From Meandrina meandrites (taxonomy: Eukaryota > Cnidaria > Anthozoa > Scleractinia > Meandrinidae), in assembly GCA_963693305.1 (NCBI GenBank), contig OY855915.1, forward strand, positions 5,376,607 through 5,440,606: DNA of 64,000 bases, read 5' to 3'. The translations under genes and the position numbers were made by a program. The first letter of the stretch is position 1. Each line of letters opens with the position of its first letter. The notes beneath the pieces are model-generated. The model saw nothing but the letters and a program-made list of their open reading frames with translations, had not been told where the DNA came from and made no database searches. Positions 1-10,100 of the stretch are shown here, piece by piece.

Positions 1-475
1 GCTGAATCATTGGCGAGTCTTCAGGTCTTTAGAGAAAATAAGTCAGATAATTCCCCTCGCAACCGTTGTTTGGGTTTCGTCACGCAACGCTTCAGTCCTC
101 TCTGGCTAAGCGGAAGTATCATTCCCCTTCCCCGATTCACAGTCAGCATCATTGCCGGCATACAATCGATCGAGGAGTGACACGTTCGTTTTTAAACGGT
201 ACGAATGGTCTGTTATTCCCAAGCGAAAATAATCAAACTTTTTTTTAATCAATGTTAAATTTGGAAACGATAAGTTACATACAATCGAACCCCTATTATT
301 AAGCCCTATTATTTAACAGTCGGTTGTCAAAGCCCTGAAACTTGTCAGTATAATACTGGGAATAAAACCTTTATGAAGCAGTCACGGCCGCCTTTTTGCC
401 GTCCCGATGAGTGTTCTATTGTTTTTACCTCTATTTAGCGGCCAGCAAGAATGGATTAAACGAAGTTTGGCTTAA
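1..475. other. No gene seen; part of a dispersed repeat
   Basis: No credible coding exon is seen. Roughly 285-450 carries a degenerate repeat (runs such as GGCCGC, CTATTTAGCGGCCAG and a GTATAATACTG stretch) that recurs in inverted orientation at 18355-18480 and in part at 19085-19150, so it is a dispersed transposon-derived repeat. Confidence 0.5.
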
Positions 476-864
476 TAAGGCCCCATTTACATGGAACAAG
501 GATTATCTTGACACAAGTATCATTCTCCTTCCATGTAAAATAGGATGATCCTAGCACTAGGATAATTCAAACGAGATATGTTTTCAGATTTCAGTTTAGG
601 ATCAACCTATCTGAGAAGTCGGATGATCCTAGTGCCAGAATGATCCTAGCATCGTGTGCATATAAACAGCCTTGTGCTAGGAAGAGGCCACGGCCAACTA
701 CAACCCTCTGCATGTATATAAAAAAAAACATATGGCCCAGGATGATCCTTCTTATAGGATCTTCCATTGTAGCAGATCCTCCCTCCATGTAAACACAAAC
801 AAAAAATTGTTCTGCCTTCTAAGTGCAAGCTGGACCTTCCTCCTTCCATGTAAATGGGGCCTTA
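476..864. mobile_element. Short TIR element with TA flanks (MITE)
   Basis: The ends are inverted repeats: AGGCCCCATTTACATGGA on the left and its complement on the right, with TA on both outer sides. The interior repeats a degenerate unit of the type GGATGATCCTAG. At about 0.4 kb and without an ORF it is a non-autonomous DNA transposon. The TA flanks would fit a Tc1/mariner-like source, but the superfamily is inferred. Confidence 0.65.
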
Positions 865-1106
865 GTGCGTCACAAAGCCAACCTAGACAATTAGTCATGT
901 AATCTCTCCTATACCTAGAGTAAGGGGTTTTAAGGGGCAGCTCACAGGGAGAAAATTAAGCCAGCAAAAAGTTGTCGCTGGTTAGCAAACAAAATTTCAC
1001 AAGTAGAATTGTTGGTGGGTTGCAGAAGCTTCCCTGAGTCATTTCATTGTGTACAAACCAAAAAGTTGTAACTTTAACCCCACTCAATGGGTAACTCGAC
1101 ACTTTC

Positions 1107-1842
1107 TTACAGTCGAAACCGAAGAAGCGTGAATGCCAAAAATAATTTCTGGAATGTTTATTGTTCTACAACCAATCAGATTCGAGACGTTACCGCAACA
1201 GTAATTAGCAAAAAGGTTTCGATTCTTTTATCACGAAACGACTTTTTCGCCTACATTAAGTCTTGAGATCACCACCGATTAACAAACACTCTGGAATTAT
1301 TACAGTCAAAATACTCAGCGCGTAGTATGTGCCGCTTAGAATTCCGGAAAAGTTTTGATTAACGGCGAACGGATTGCATTATTGGTTTCAAACATTCAAA
1401 TTTAATTTGAATATTGTAGATCATCCAACCGTGAACACGTGAACACGTGAGCCTGTCAGAAATGAAGCAATTTGATTGGTTTATTTTTTACAGGTTCACG
1501 TGCTCACGTGTTCACTGTTGGATGATCTACAATATTCAAATTAAATTTGAATGTTTGAAACCAATAATGCAATCCGTTCGCCGTTAATCAAAACTTTTCC
1601 GGAATTCTAAGCGGCACGCGCTGAGTATTTTGACTGTAATAATTCCAGAGTGTTTGTTAATCGGTGGTGATCTCAAGACTTAATGTAGACGAAAAAGTCG
1701 TTTCGTGATAAAAGAATCGAAACCTTTTTGCTAATTACTGTTGCGGTTTGTTGCGGTAACGTCTCGAATCTGATTGGTCGTAGAACAATAAACATTCCAG
1801 AAATAGTTTTTGGCGTTCACACTTCTTCGGTTTTGACTGTAA
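1107..1842. mobile_element. Long foldback element
   Basis: Two arms of about 350 bases (about 1107-1458 and 1491-1842) are near-perfect reverse complements around a short spacer. The outer ends read TTACAGTC and GACTGTAA. Near the centre the arms contain repeated GTGAACACGTGA. There is no coding potential. It behaves like a non-autonomous foldback DNA transposon; the superfamily was not identified. Confidence 0.8.
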
Positions 1843-3640
1843 ATAAATATGGCAAACAGCAGTGATTATAAACATGATAAGATAATGCATTTTGCTAAAC
1901 TTGATGTTTCATATGTATCACCACTGTTTGTCTTGTATTTTGACCCTTTTGTTAAGGGATAATTGTTTACCAATTTTTATTCAGATGCATTTTTCTTCCA
2001 GTTTGAGTGGTTTTGGCACCCAAAGTAAGACAAGGGCATCTGGGTATCTTTGGGAAGTTGTTTTAAGCATTTATAGGCAAGCATTCAGGTAGACAAGTTA
2101 GCCATTGCTTCAGTTGTTACAGTAGTTGTTTACATGCAGCAAGGTTGACTGTTGTGGGAGACTTATCCAGTCTCTTAGTAACTGTTATGTGAGGAAAAGG
2201 TGTCACTAAATTAGAATGGTAACCTTCAGCCTCCATCCCAAGCCACCTTGGGCCAGAAAAGTAATCATGCATATCTTTATAAATAATAGCAAACCATTTG
2301 TGAAGTCATGGTAGGGTGATCCTGGTGAGCAAGCCAACGTTTTTTCATATAAATATAGAATATGTGCAGTATTTGGCTGAGTCAGCAGGGACACTGAACC
2401 TTTTTTAATATATAACATATTAAAATGCCGGGTAGAAGTTTGCTCATGGAGGAGGGTGACCCCCCTACCTGGGACAACTTTTCTCCATAGAAGTATGCCC
2501 TTAATAACTGGGGCCAAGTACAATCCTTCATGGCACTGTTATGATCAACCTTCCACCATGTGCATCTGTCACTGAAAAACCTCACCCACCCCCACCCTGG
2601 GAAGACTTGGGGCATGGGTGACTGTGGGGATTTGTGGGGCTTTGAATCCGCCTTACTCAAGGGTAAGGTTTGCATGATTTAGTCCACTGCCTATGCAGGT
2701 TTGGGCATAGGAAACTACCCAGATTAGCCCTCAGAAACATGCTGTCTTTTTGATAATATGGAGAATGTGTTGAATTAATTTTGTTGTTATGAGGGAGCCC
2801 ATCAGTTCTCCTTATTTCTATGGATAAAACAACTGTTGATTGCCCTTTTGTTAAAAATGTCCTTAAAATAGTTGATTTGAATACCATTTTTTGTATGCAT
2901 GATCTAACATTCATTCCATTACTTTGCTTCAGATTGAAACATCTTTTTCCTTTTTTTTTTGGGAAGGGGGTTATGAAGGAAATGTTTAACTACATTGAAA
3001 TTGTTAGGTTGTTAATTTAATTTGTATTTTTGCTCATTTGATGGCAACTATAGTTGATCTGTAATTTTAGTTACTCTTTGTAACTGTTGTGTGTAACGCA
3101 CTCAAAATTAAGTCTCTTTATATCTTACCTTTATAATTTTTCCCCTGGTTTTTCACAAATTAGTTAATATCACTAACATTGAACTTAGCTAACCACTTTG
3201 CTCTGGTTTTTGTAGTCGTGTAAGTAGGTACTTGTTTAGTTGGGTGATTCAAAAAGAGTTGTTGCCCTTGGCACTGCAAAAGGAAAAATAGGAGTTAAGG
3301 CAAGTGGAATCCACAAGTAACCTTGCAAAGACAGTATTCGAAATCAGTGGAAAGATTCTTCTTCAAAAACATAACCCAGAATAAGGCATAGTCCTCTTTT
3401 GCTAGGGGCAATAGCCAGAAAATATGCCCATTGTATGTGGGGCATTATTCTCATTTGAATTTGCTCAGTGATTGAATACGTGCCCCATGCTTGATATGTG
3501 GAGGGGGAGGGTGGTGGAGGTTTCCAGGGACAAGTGCATTAGTTGATCACTAGCCTAACAAAACAGGCTACATTTTGTATCGCTTTTAGCGGCGCAAAAG
3601 GTTGCCTGTTTTGTTTAAGCCGTTCGGACACTTGTTTTGG
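1843..3640. other. No gene seen
   Basis: AT-rich single-copy-looking sequence with many stops in all frames. I recognise no coding exon, RNA gene or repeat. It includes a run of T followed by G near 2950-2968. A 5' exon of gene A could hide here, but nothing like the leader exons of B, C and D is visible. Confidence 0.4.
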
Positions 3641-3659
3641 GCTTCACTACTATTGTCCC

Positions 3660-3667
3660 TATAAATA
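3660..3667 (+). promoter_or_regulatory. TATA-like box upstream of gene A
   Basis: TATAAATA lies 168 bases before the gene A start codon. Gene A lacks the upstream block shared by genes B, C and D, so this may be part of its own core promoter. The alternative is an upstream leader exon spliced to an acceptor near 3744 (TTGCAG). Sequence alone does not decide between them. Confidence 0.3.
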
Positions 3668-3834
3668 CGGTTTATTCAGTCAAAGTTTGGTCCACTGCCG
3701 ATGCCGAAAGTTTTCAAACGCCGTTTTTGTTTGCAATTTTGCAGTCTAAATCATGACGTGAAACGGATCTATTTCTAAGTAGTCATCAAGACAGGTGGCA
3801 TTCTTCGTTTTGCCACTACTAGCTTCCAAATGAA

Positions 3835-4840
3835 ATGGCCGGCATCACGAACCCAGATGAAGTGCTCCGCTCGACAACTGGAAAAACAAATTTTCAACGT
3901 CTGGCACGACTGTTAATATGTGGAGGCACTACGCTACTGAGAGAAATGTTTGATCAGCTTTGTCCACCAAGTAATCTTCCCACAATACTGAAAAATCCAG
4001 CCACAGAGAAACAACTCAAAGCAGCAAAGCTCACCAAGCCACAGAGGGACTGTCTTTACCCTTCCCCAGGGGTGTATGGCAAGTCAGAAGATTTTGATAT
4101 AACATTGCTCTTCAGGTTGCTGAGTACAATATGCAACCTGATACCTCCTGTCACGGGTTGGGATGCTCTACCAACTAGTACAGACCTCTGTTTAGCTGCA
4201 GATTTAGCGAGAATTAAACATTACCGCAACTCAGTGTACGGCCATGTGAACCAAAACATGGAGATAACAGATGAGGAGTTTCCATTGCTTTGGCAAGAAA
4301 TCACTGAGGTTCTTGTTAGAGCTGCAGGACAAATCAGCCATACAAAGAAAACGGAGTGGCAGGGGGCCATTGATGATCTTTTAAAGGATCCCCTTACAGC
4401 AGAGGACGAAAGAAATGTACAGGAACTCCAGGGTTGGTATGAAAACGACACAGAAATTAAGAAATCAATGGATGAACTGAAAATTACAACTCAGAAGGGG
4501 ATAGATCGATTGGAGACACGTATAGATCGATTGGAGACAAGTTTGAAAGCTGTCCAGGGAGGACTAGAAGGAAAAACTCTTGAAATAGAGACAGCAGTTC
4601 GAGAAGAATCCCAAACCATCAAAGATAAGCTTGAAGAAAAACTGAAAACCACAACTCTAGAAGTTCAAAAGGGCTTGGAGACAAGTTTAAAAGGCATCCA
4701 GGGAGGACTAGAAGGAAAAACGCTTGAAATAGAGACAGCAGTTCGAGAAGAATCCCAAACCATCAAAGATAAGCTCGAAGAGGTGCATCAATCCATTAAC
4801 AAGCTTAACTCCAAAGCTGAAGGCTCTGGGTCAGCTGGAG
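3835..4840 (+). CDS. Gene A exon 1: DZIP3-type HEPN domain plus coiled coil
   Basis: The first coding exon of gene A starts at MAGITNPDEV, the same position as the starts of the other three copies, and ends at a phase 1 donor (GGAG|GTAGGT). Residues 1 to about 170 match the HEPN domain of DZIP3-like proteins, with the Rx5H motif RNSVYGH at residues 131-137. HEPN domains are alpha-helical and often RNA-cleaving or RNA-binding; activity here is inferred. Residues about 200-335 are a charged coiled coil containing a 48-residue internal duplication (unit starts at 4531 and 4675). If unspliced, the frame runs on to a stop at 4902. It joins in frame to 5719-6267 and 19176-20014, for a model of about 797 residues. 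Confidence 0.88.
4531..4782 (+). repeat. 144-base duplication inside the gene A coiled coil
   Basis: TTGGAGACAAGTTT recurs at 4531 and 4675, and the sequence after each is nearly identical for more than 100 bases. This gives two copies of a 48-codon block containing LEGKTLEIETAVREESQ. The duplication preserves the frame and lengthens the coiled coil. Genes B, C and D have different lengths at this point. Confidence 0.9.
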
Positions 4841-5718
4841 GTAGGTTAAAATGGCTTTTTGTTAGTCCTGTTAATCATTGCTTCGAGTTTCCTTCTAGCT
4901 AGTCATTAGCCAGGTACGAAAATTACCACTTTTCCAAACCAGCACTTCCTATCAATACCAAAATTCGGTAAAATAATATGTACTTATTGACTGAGTGGGA
5001 GAGCCAGACGGGAAAATATTTTGCTCGAGGTCAGGGCGTACGGATCGAGCGCAGCGAGATCTGTCCCTCCTGACCGAGAAATAAAAGAAAATTTAAAATA
5101 AAATTTGTGGGCACTCGTCATTTTAAAAACCCGCCGTCGATTGAGATGACAGTTCAAACATGACAGCTTCCATTAAGCTTACCTGAATAGTGTACAAAGT
5201 CTTACTGAGTCCAACACGTCCTGCACAACTTCTTTGCTAACCAATGGCGTCGCCAGATAATATCTTTAAAATAAACTTGGTTATTGATATACATGTACAT
5301 TTGGATGTAAACATAAGCTTGTTGCGTTAAATCTATGTTGTCACGGAGGCTGATAGGTGACAAAACACTCACTTTTGAAGATACTGGTTCTACTACAATC
5401 TTGGTTGTTTGACGATTTAATCTGAGAAAATAAAGAGACTGTTGAGTGTTCACAGCCTGTATTACGATATGTGGAAATACGGACTTTGTTGGGAGGATAG
5501 GTTGGTATTTTTTACTATAAACGAGATAGGGATATTTATTAGCTTTTAAGCTTCCGTTTCTACATTGCTTAAAATTCCTTGGGACACCAACAAAATTCTA
5601 CCATGTGACACGTTGACCTGATAAAAAAAACATGGTTTCGAGAGTGGGAAGAGGGAAGCTTAGGGGAGGTGACGACAAAGGTCTTTTATACTTTAAACAC
5701 TGAGTTATTTTCCAACAG
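4841..5718 (+). other. Gene A intron 1
   Basis: Intron between a GTAGGT donor and the acceptor CCAACAG at 5718. It holds no recognisable gene. A short segment near 5010-5090 (TCGAGCGCAGCGAGATC and surroundings) looks repeat-derived. Confidence 0.7.
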
Positions 5719-6267
5719 CTCGTGTTCGACTGCGGATTGATTGCGAAACCATCTCAGGACCTGGACAACAAGAAGGAACTTCAGTGATAGCAATAAACGC
5801 ACAGGAACACGAAGAAGGAGTTCAAGGGACGACCGTAGTACCCATCGCATCACGTAAGCGACGAGCAGATTCGACAGGAGTTTTGGGAGATGCGACTGCT
5901 GGAAATGATGACATTCCCAGTCCACAAGAAGTACTGAGTTTCATTGCGTTTAAGTCCTTCCAACCCGTTGATCCATCTAAACCAGAAGAGTTAAATGGCT
6001 TTCTAGAGTATATGGAAAAGGTACGGAAAGTGCTGATTGTGGACACTCAGTCGGGGAGCTTGATAATCACAGTGGAATGCAGCTCACTGGAAATACTTGA
6101 CGGGCTGTGGCAAGACTATTGTACAGGCTACTTGAATGAAATGGCGCAAAGATTTCTCGTGACAGAGGACATTCTGAAGAAGTTTGACCTCACAGATGTG
6201 ATACTCACGATAACCATTCTAGAGGAGGAGTACAGGGCTTGTCGAGAACATTTCTTACAGTACCAAG
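5719..6267 (+). CDS. Gene A exon 2: TRADD-N-like domain
   Basis: This 549-base exon is bounded by CCAACAG| and CCAAG|GTTAGT, both phase 1, so it can be gained or lost without shifting frame. It begins ARVRLRIDCETI, continues through a variable linker, and ends in a conserved globular segment of about 115 residues containing GSLIITVECSSLEILD, then DYCTGYLNEMAQ, then EEYRACREHF. The predicted strand and helix order and these motifs resemble the N-terminal domain of TRADD, which in vertebrates binds TRAF2 and is also known from cnidarian signalling proteins. That assignment is from pattern recognition. It is nearly identical to the gene C exon and more diverged from B and D. Confidence 0.8.
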
Positions 6268-6902
6268 GTTAGTTCAAGAGCTTGTCGTATTTACATATTA
6301 GCTGTTTTACTTTTACTTTTTTTCTCTTCTCTCTCTATTTGTTTTCGTTGTTGTTATTGCTGCCGTTTGATGGCCTTGCCATAGTATAAAAAATAATCGG
6401 TATTACCTGGGACGCGCGGGTACTCGGGTGAAAGAAAAAGATTTACCCAAAGCGTATTCACCTTAGTTCAAAAACGCATTAATAATTCATAAAGAAAATA
6501 CAAAAGAAATTAATGTTTAATGAGTGTCTTTATATCTGATAAAGACACGGCTAAACTTTACGTCCAATTTTCTAGGCCAAAATAACCCCAAATCTAAATT
6601 CTTTTTAACAATTAGGTTATGAGCTTGGAGTTGAGATTTCTATGAGGTGATAGTTGCTGAGGCCGAAGGCCGAATCAACTATCACCTCATAGAAATTGAG
6701 AGCGAATAATGTAATTGGTTTAATATAATTCTCAAACTCATTAATTATTCATGAACTGATGACCCAATCAGCTCGCATCAATTGGGTCAGGTGCATGTAT
6801 GTTGATACCCAATGAACATACCGATCAAGACACGGTAGATTAGTTCAAAAACTGATCAAGACACTGATCAAGAAACTTGAATTTTAATCAGTCTTCCCTG
6901 AC
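6268..6902 (+). other. Gene A intron 2, 5' part
   Basis: Non-coding. Intron 2 runs from 6268 to 19175 and has been enlarged by transposons. This part holds a hairpin (6631-6701) and otherwise nothing recognisable. Confidence 0.6.
6631..6701. repeat. Small hairpin repeat
   Basis: TTGAGATTTCTATGAGGTGA continuing to TAGTTG is followed after about 19 bases by its reverse complement. It looks like a short palindromic repeat, possibly the remains of a MITE. Confidence 0.7.
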
Positions 6903-7129
6903 TGTTGCGGCGAATGTTTGTTTATAGTTTATAACCCCATTGGGGCTAATTAGTTATCAGTCGCACGGACTTTAACTCATTAGTATTCAAACATTCGTGT
7001 TAGTTTTAAACAGACATTAGTATTCGTTTTCGCGGGAAGAGAGTGGCTTAGTCGTTCTAAGTAGATTACGTTTCGTATTTTCGTTTCAATTCGATATTCG
7101 TAAAATAGTTAATCGGACTCGTTGAAACA
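6903..7129 (+). repeat. 5' LTR of the BEL/Pao element
   Basis: TGTTGCGGCG to GTTGAAACA, 227 bases, repeated at 12886-13112 with one visible mismatch. It should carry the element promoter and polyadenylation signals. Confidence 0.96.
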
Positions 7130-7152
7130 CAAATTGGTCCTTCGAGCCGGAT
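7130..7152 (+). promoter_or_regulatory. Retrotransposon primer-binding site
   Basis: TTGGTCCTTCGAGCCGGAT follows the 5' LTR directly. The TGG start and the TCGAGCC core match the 3' end and T arm of a tRNA read in reverse, as expected for tRNA-primed reverse transcription. I did not assign the tRNA species. Confidence 0.7.
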
Positions 7153-7191
7153 GAAAATGCTTTAGCGTTTGTCGATATCGGATGCGGGCGG

Positions 7192-10100
7192 ATGGCCGAA
7201 AAAGACGGAGTCGCTGACGGAGAAAACGTGGCCGTCGGAATCGAGAAGGCAGATGACATCGAGTCATGGACTTCACGACAAATTGAGTATCTTCATCGAA
7301 GGAGAGCAGCCTTTAAAGGAGTGATTACGAAAAACACTAAGAAAGCCAAGGATATCGTCGCCAGGAATGGTAGTCGAACAGTTATTCGATGCGTAAAGGA
7401 ACGTGTGTCTCAAGCGTTCCAAAACGCTCATCAAACTACGAAAGATATTATGGCCTTGCAAGGTGACAATGTACATCAGCGAGTTGAGGCTGAGGAGTGG
7501 TTAGATCAATTACGGAGCGAATTCGAGGATATCGTCGACACAATTGAAGAGTTCTTAGAACATCGTGCAGATGAACCTCCATCAGTTTTCGGAGATTTAA
7601 CCGTCGATCGTTTGAGCGATGTTGACGACAAAGCCAGTCAGCCTTCTGAAGTGTCTGATGGTTCGTTAGCCTCCAGTGCAGCAGAGAAGTTCGCAAAGGC
7701 GGAGATAGCTGCTTTGAAGGCGAAACAAGAGAAAAAAAGATTGAAAGAAGAATTGAAATTACAAGAAAAAGCGGCGCAAATTAAAATTCAACAGGAAGAA
7801 GACGAGGCCGAACGCTTGAAGATGGAAGCCGAATTGTTGTCGAAATGTGCGGGTTCCAAAGTACAGAAAACTGAGAAGCCTTCTCAAAAAGTGAGCAAGA
7901 GGACCTCTTATTCTGAGAAGACAGAGAGCGATGAAGACGAAGAATTCGATTCGAAAGATGTCGACAGAATGTTCAAAGGAATTAAAAAACCCACATTGAC
8001 CGTGTTCAGCGGAGACAAAGATCTTTATCACGATTGGAAGGCGCAGTTTGAAATATTTGTGGATCAGATGAAAGTTCCAGCTAAAACCAAAATGATGATG
8101 CTGAAAAATTCCCTGTCTGGTAAACCTCTTCGAGTTGTTGAGCGCTTGGGCTACACACCTAGACAATATCAAACTGCCTTGGAGAAACTTGACCAGAAAT
8201 ACGGAGGAGAAAAGCGCTTGATGCAACGTCATCTCGAGGCGATATTACGGGCTTCACCAGTCGAAGAAGCTAATCTAAAGGAGTTAGAGATTTTTTCAGA
8301 TCGGTTAACTGACGTTGTGGCTAAGCTTGAGGATAATGACCAGCATCAGGAGCTTACCGGAGTGTCTGCGCTTTACATATCAGTACAACAAAAGATACCA
8401 GAGTCCCTTCTTGTTTCTTACCAAGAGTGGTTACACCGAAAAACGAGAAAGGATGGACTGACCACGTTTTCGAAATGGTTGCAGAAACAAGTTGTTTACC
8501 GCATGGACGTCGAAGAAGTTAAAGAAAGAACAAAGAAAAAGAAGGAAGATAGCGTCGAGTCGAAGAAAACTAAGAAGGGAGCTGCCCACAATACTACAAC
8601 CAAGCCCTCTCCCAAGTGTGCTCTCTGTCATGGTCCTCACAAAATTACATCGTGCAAGAAGTGGGGCGAAACATCCGTGAAAGATAGATGGGAAGTAGCC
8701 AAAGAGAATGATCTTTGTTATCGTTGCTTGAGTTCGGGTCATCAAGGAAAGAACTGTCTGGAGAACAATCGTTGTGGTATTAATGACTGTAAAGGCACCC
8801 ACCACTTCCATCTGCACTTTGAACAGCGTCCTAATCCGCCTAATCCGCCTGAACGTGTGGATGCTGCAGTGGGAACACGAAGTGCTTTCGGTGAGTCTGA
8901 ATTTCACTCGGCAGGAGATGTTGTGTTGCGAACGGTACCAGTTTGGCTTGAAGGCTTAGACGGGCAAGCCATCAAAGTCAACGCCTTCTTAGACGACGGA
9001 TCGGATTCGACCTATGTTCGAGAGGACATCATTACAGCCCTTGGCCTTGTCGCTAACGAAAGGAGCCTAAGACTATCGACTCTCACTGACAGTTGTGTTC
9101 CTCTCAAAAGCAAGAAAGTGACGCTGACAATAAAGAGCCTCGATGGCAAGACCCAGTCTAACATTGAAGCGTGGACATTGCAAGAAATGTGTCAGGGCCT
9201 GTCGATTCCAGACTGGAACCAACACAAGATCAAATGGGATCATCTTAAGAACATTACATTCCCTAAAGCCCCTGGCAGGAACACGATTGACATTCTCATT
9301 GGGTCAGACCATCCCGAACTGTCCTTAGCCTTGTCAGAGTGCTATGGGCCAATTGGAGCACCAGTGGCAAGGAAAACGCCCTTAGGGTGGACCTGTGTTG
9401 GACGTTTACCCGCCCTGCCTTCAGCTAAGAGAATTGCTTTCGCCAGAACCTTCCGAACGCAAACCTTACGCGAGACACGCCTTGATGAACAATTGCGAGA
9501 AATGTGGGAGATTGACTCTCTCGGAGTTCGAAATTCGGACGTTAACCAATTAAGTCAGGAAGAAATCTCAGCAATGACAAAGGCGGAAAAGTCAAGGCGA
9601 TGGATCGGAGGTCGTTACGAGGTCGCAATTCCGTGGAAGGACGAATTACCCTCTCTACCTGATAACAGAGAAGAGGCAGAGAAACGTCTGTACTCGCTTG
9701 AGAAGAGTTTACTCAAAAAGCCGGAGGTTGCACAGCGTTACAAGGAAGCAATGAACGCGAACGTGGACAAGGGCTATGTCCGAAAGCTAGAGAGTGAAGT
9801 TGCGAATGACGGTCCAAGCTGGTATCTTCCACACTTCCCAGTCATCCGAGAGGACAGAGAGACAACAAAAGTACGCATAGTATTTGATTCGGCTGCGAAA
9901 TGTAAAGGAAAGTCGTTGAATGACGCGATGCTTACGGGGCCAAAGCTTCAGAGAGATGTTCTGGAGATTCTCCTTCGTTTTCGACAGAAACCTGTTGCCC
10001 TAGTAGCGGACATTAAAGAGATGTTCTCTCAAATTGTCCTCGCTGAAAAAGACCGCAGGTATCACAGACTGTTATGGAGGGACTTGAATGTAACAAAGCC

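Noticed and set aside
8431..8907. 158-codon minus-strand frame
   Set aside because: It is antisense to the Gag region of the BEL/Pao ORF and has no independent support.
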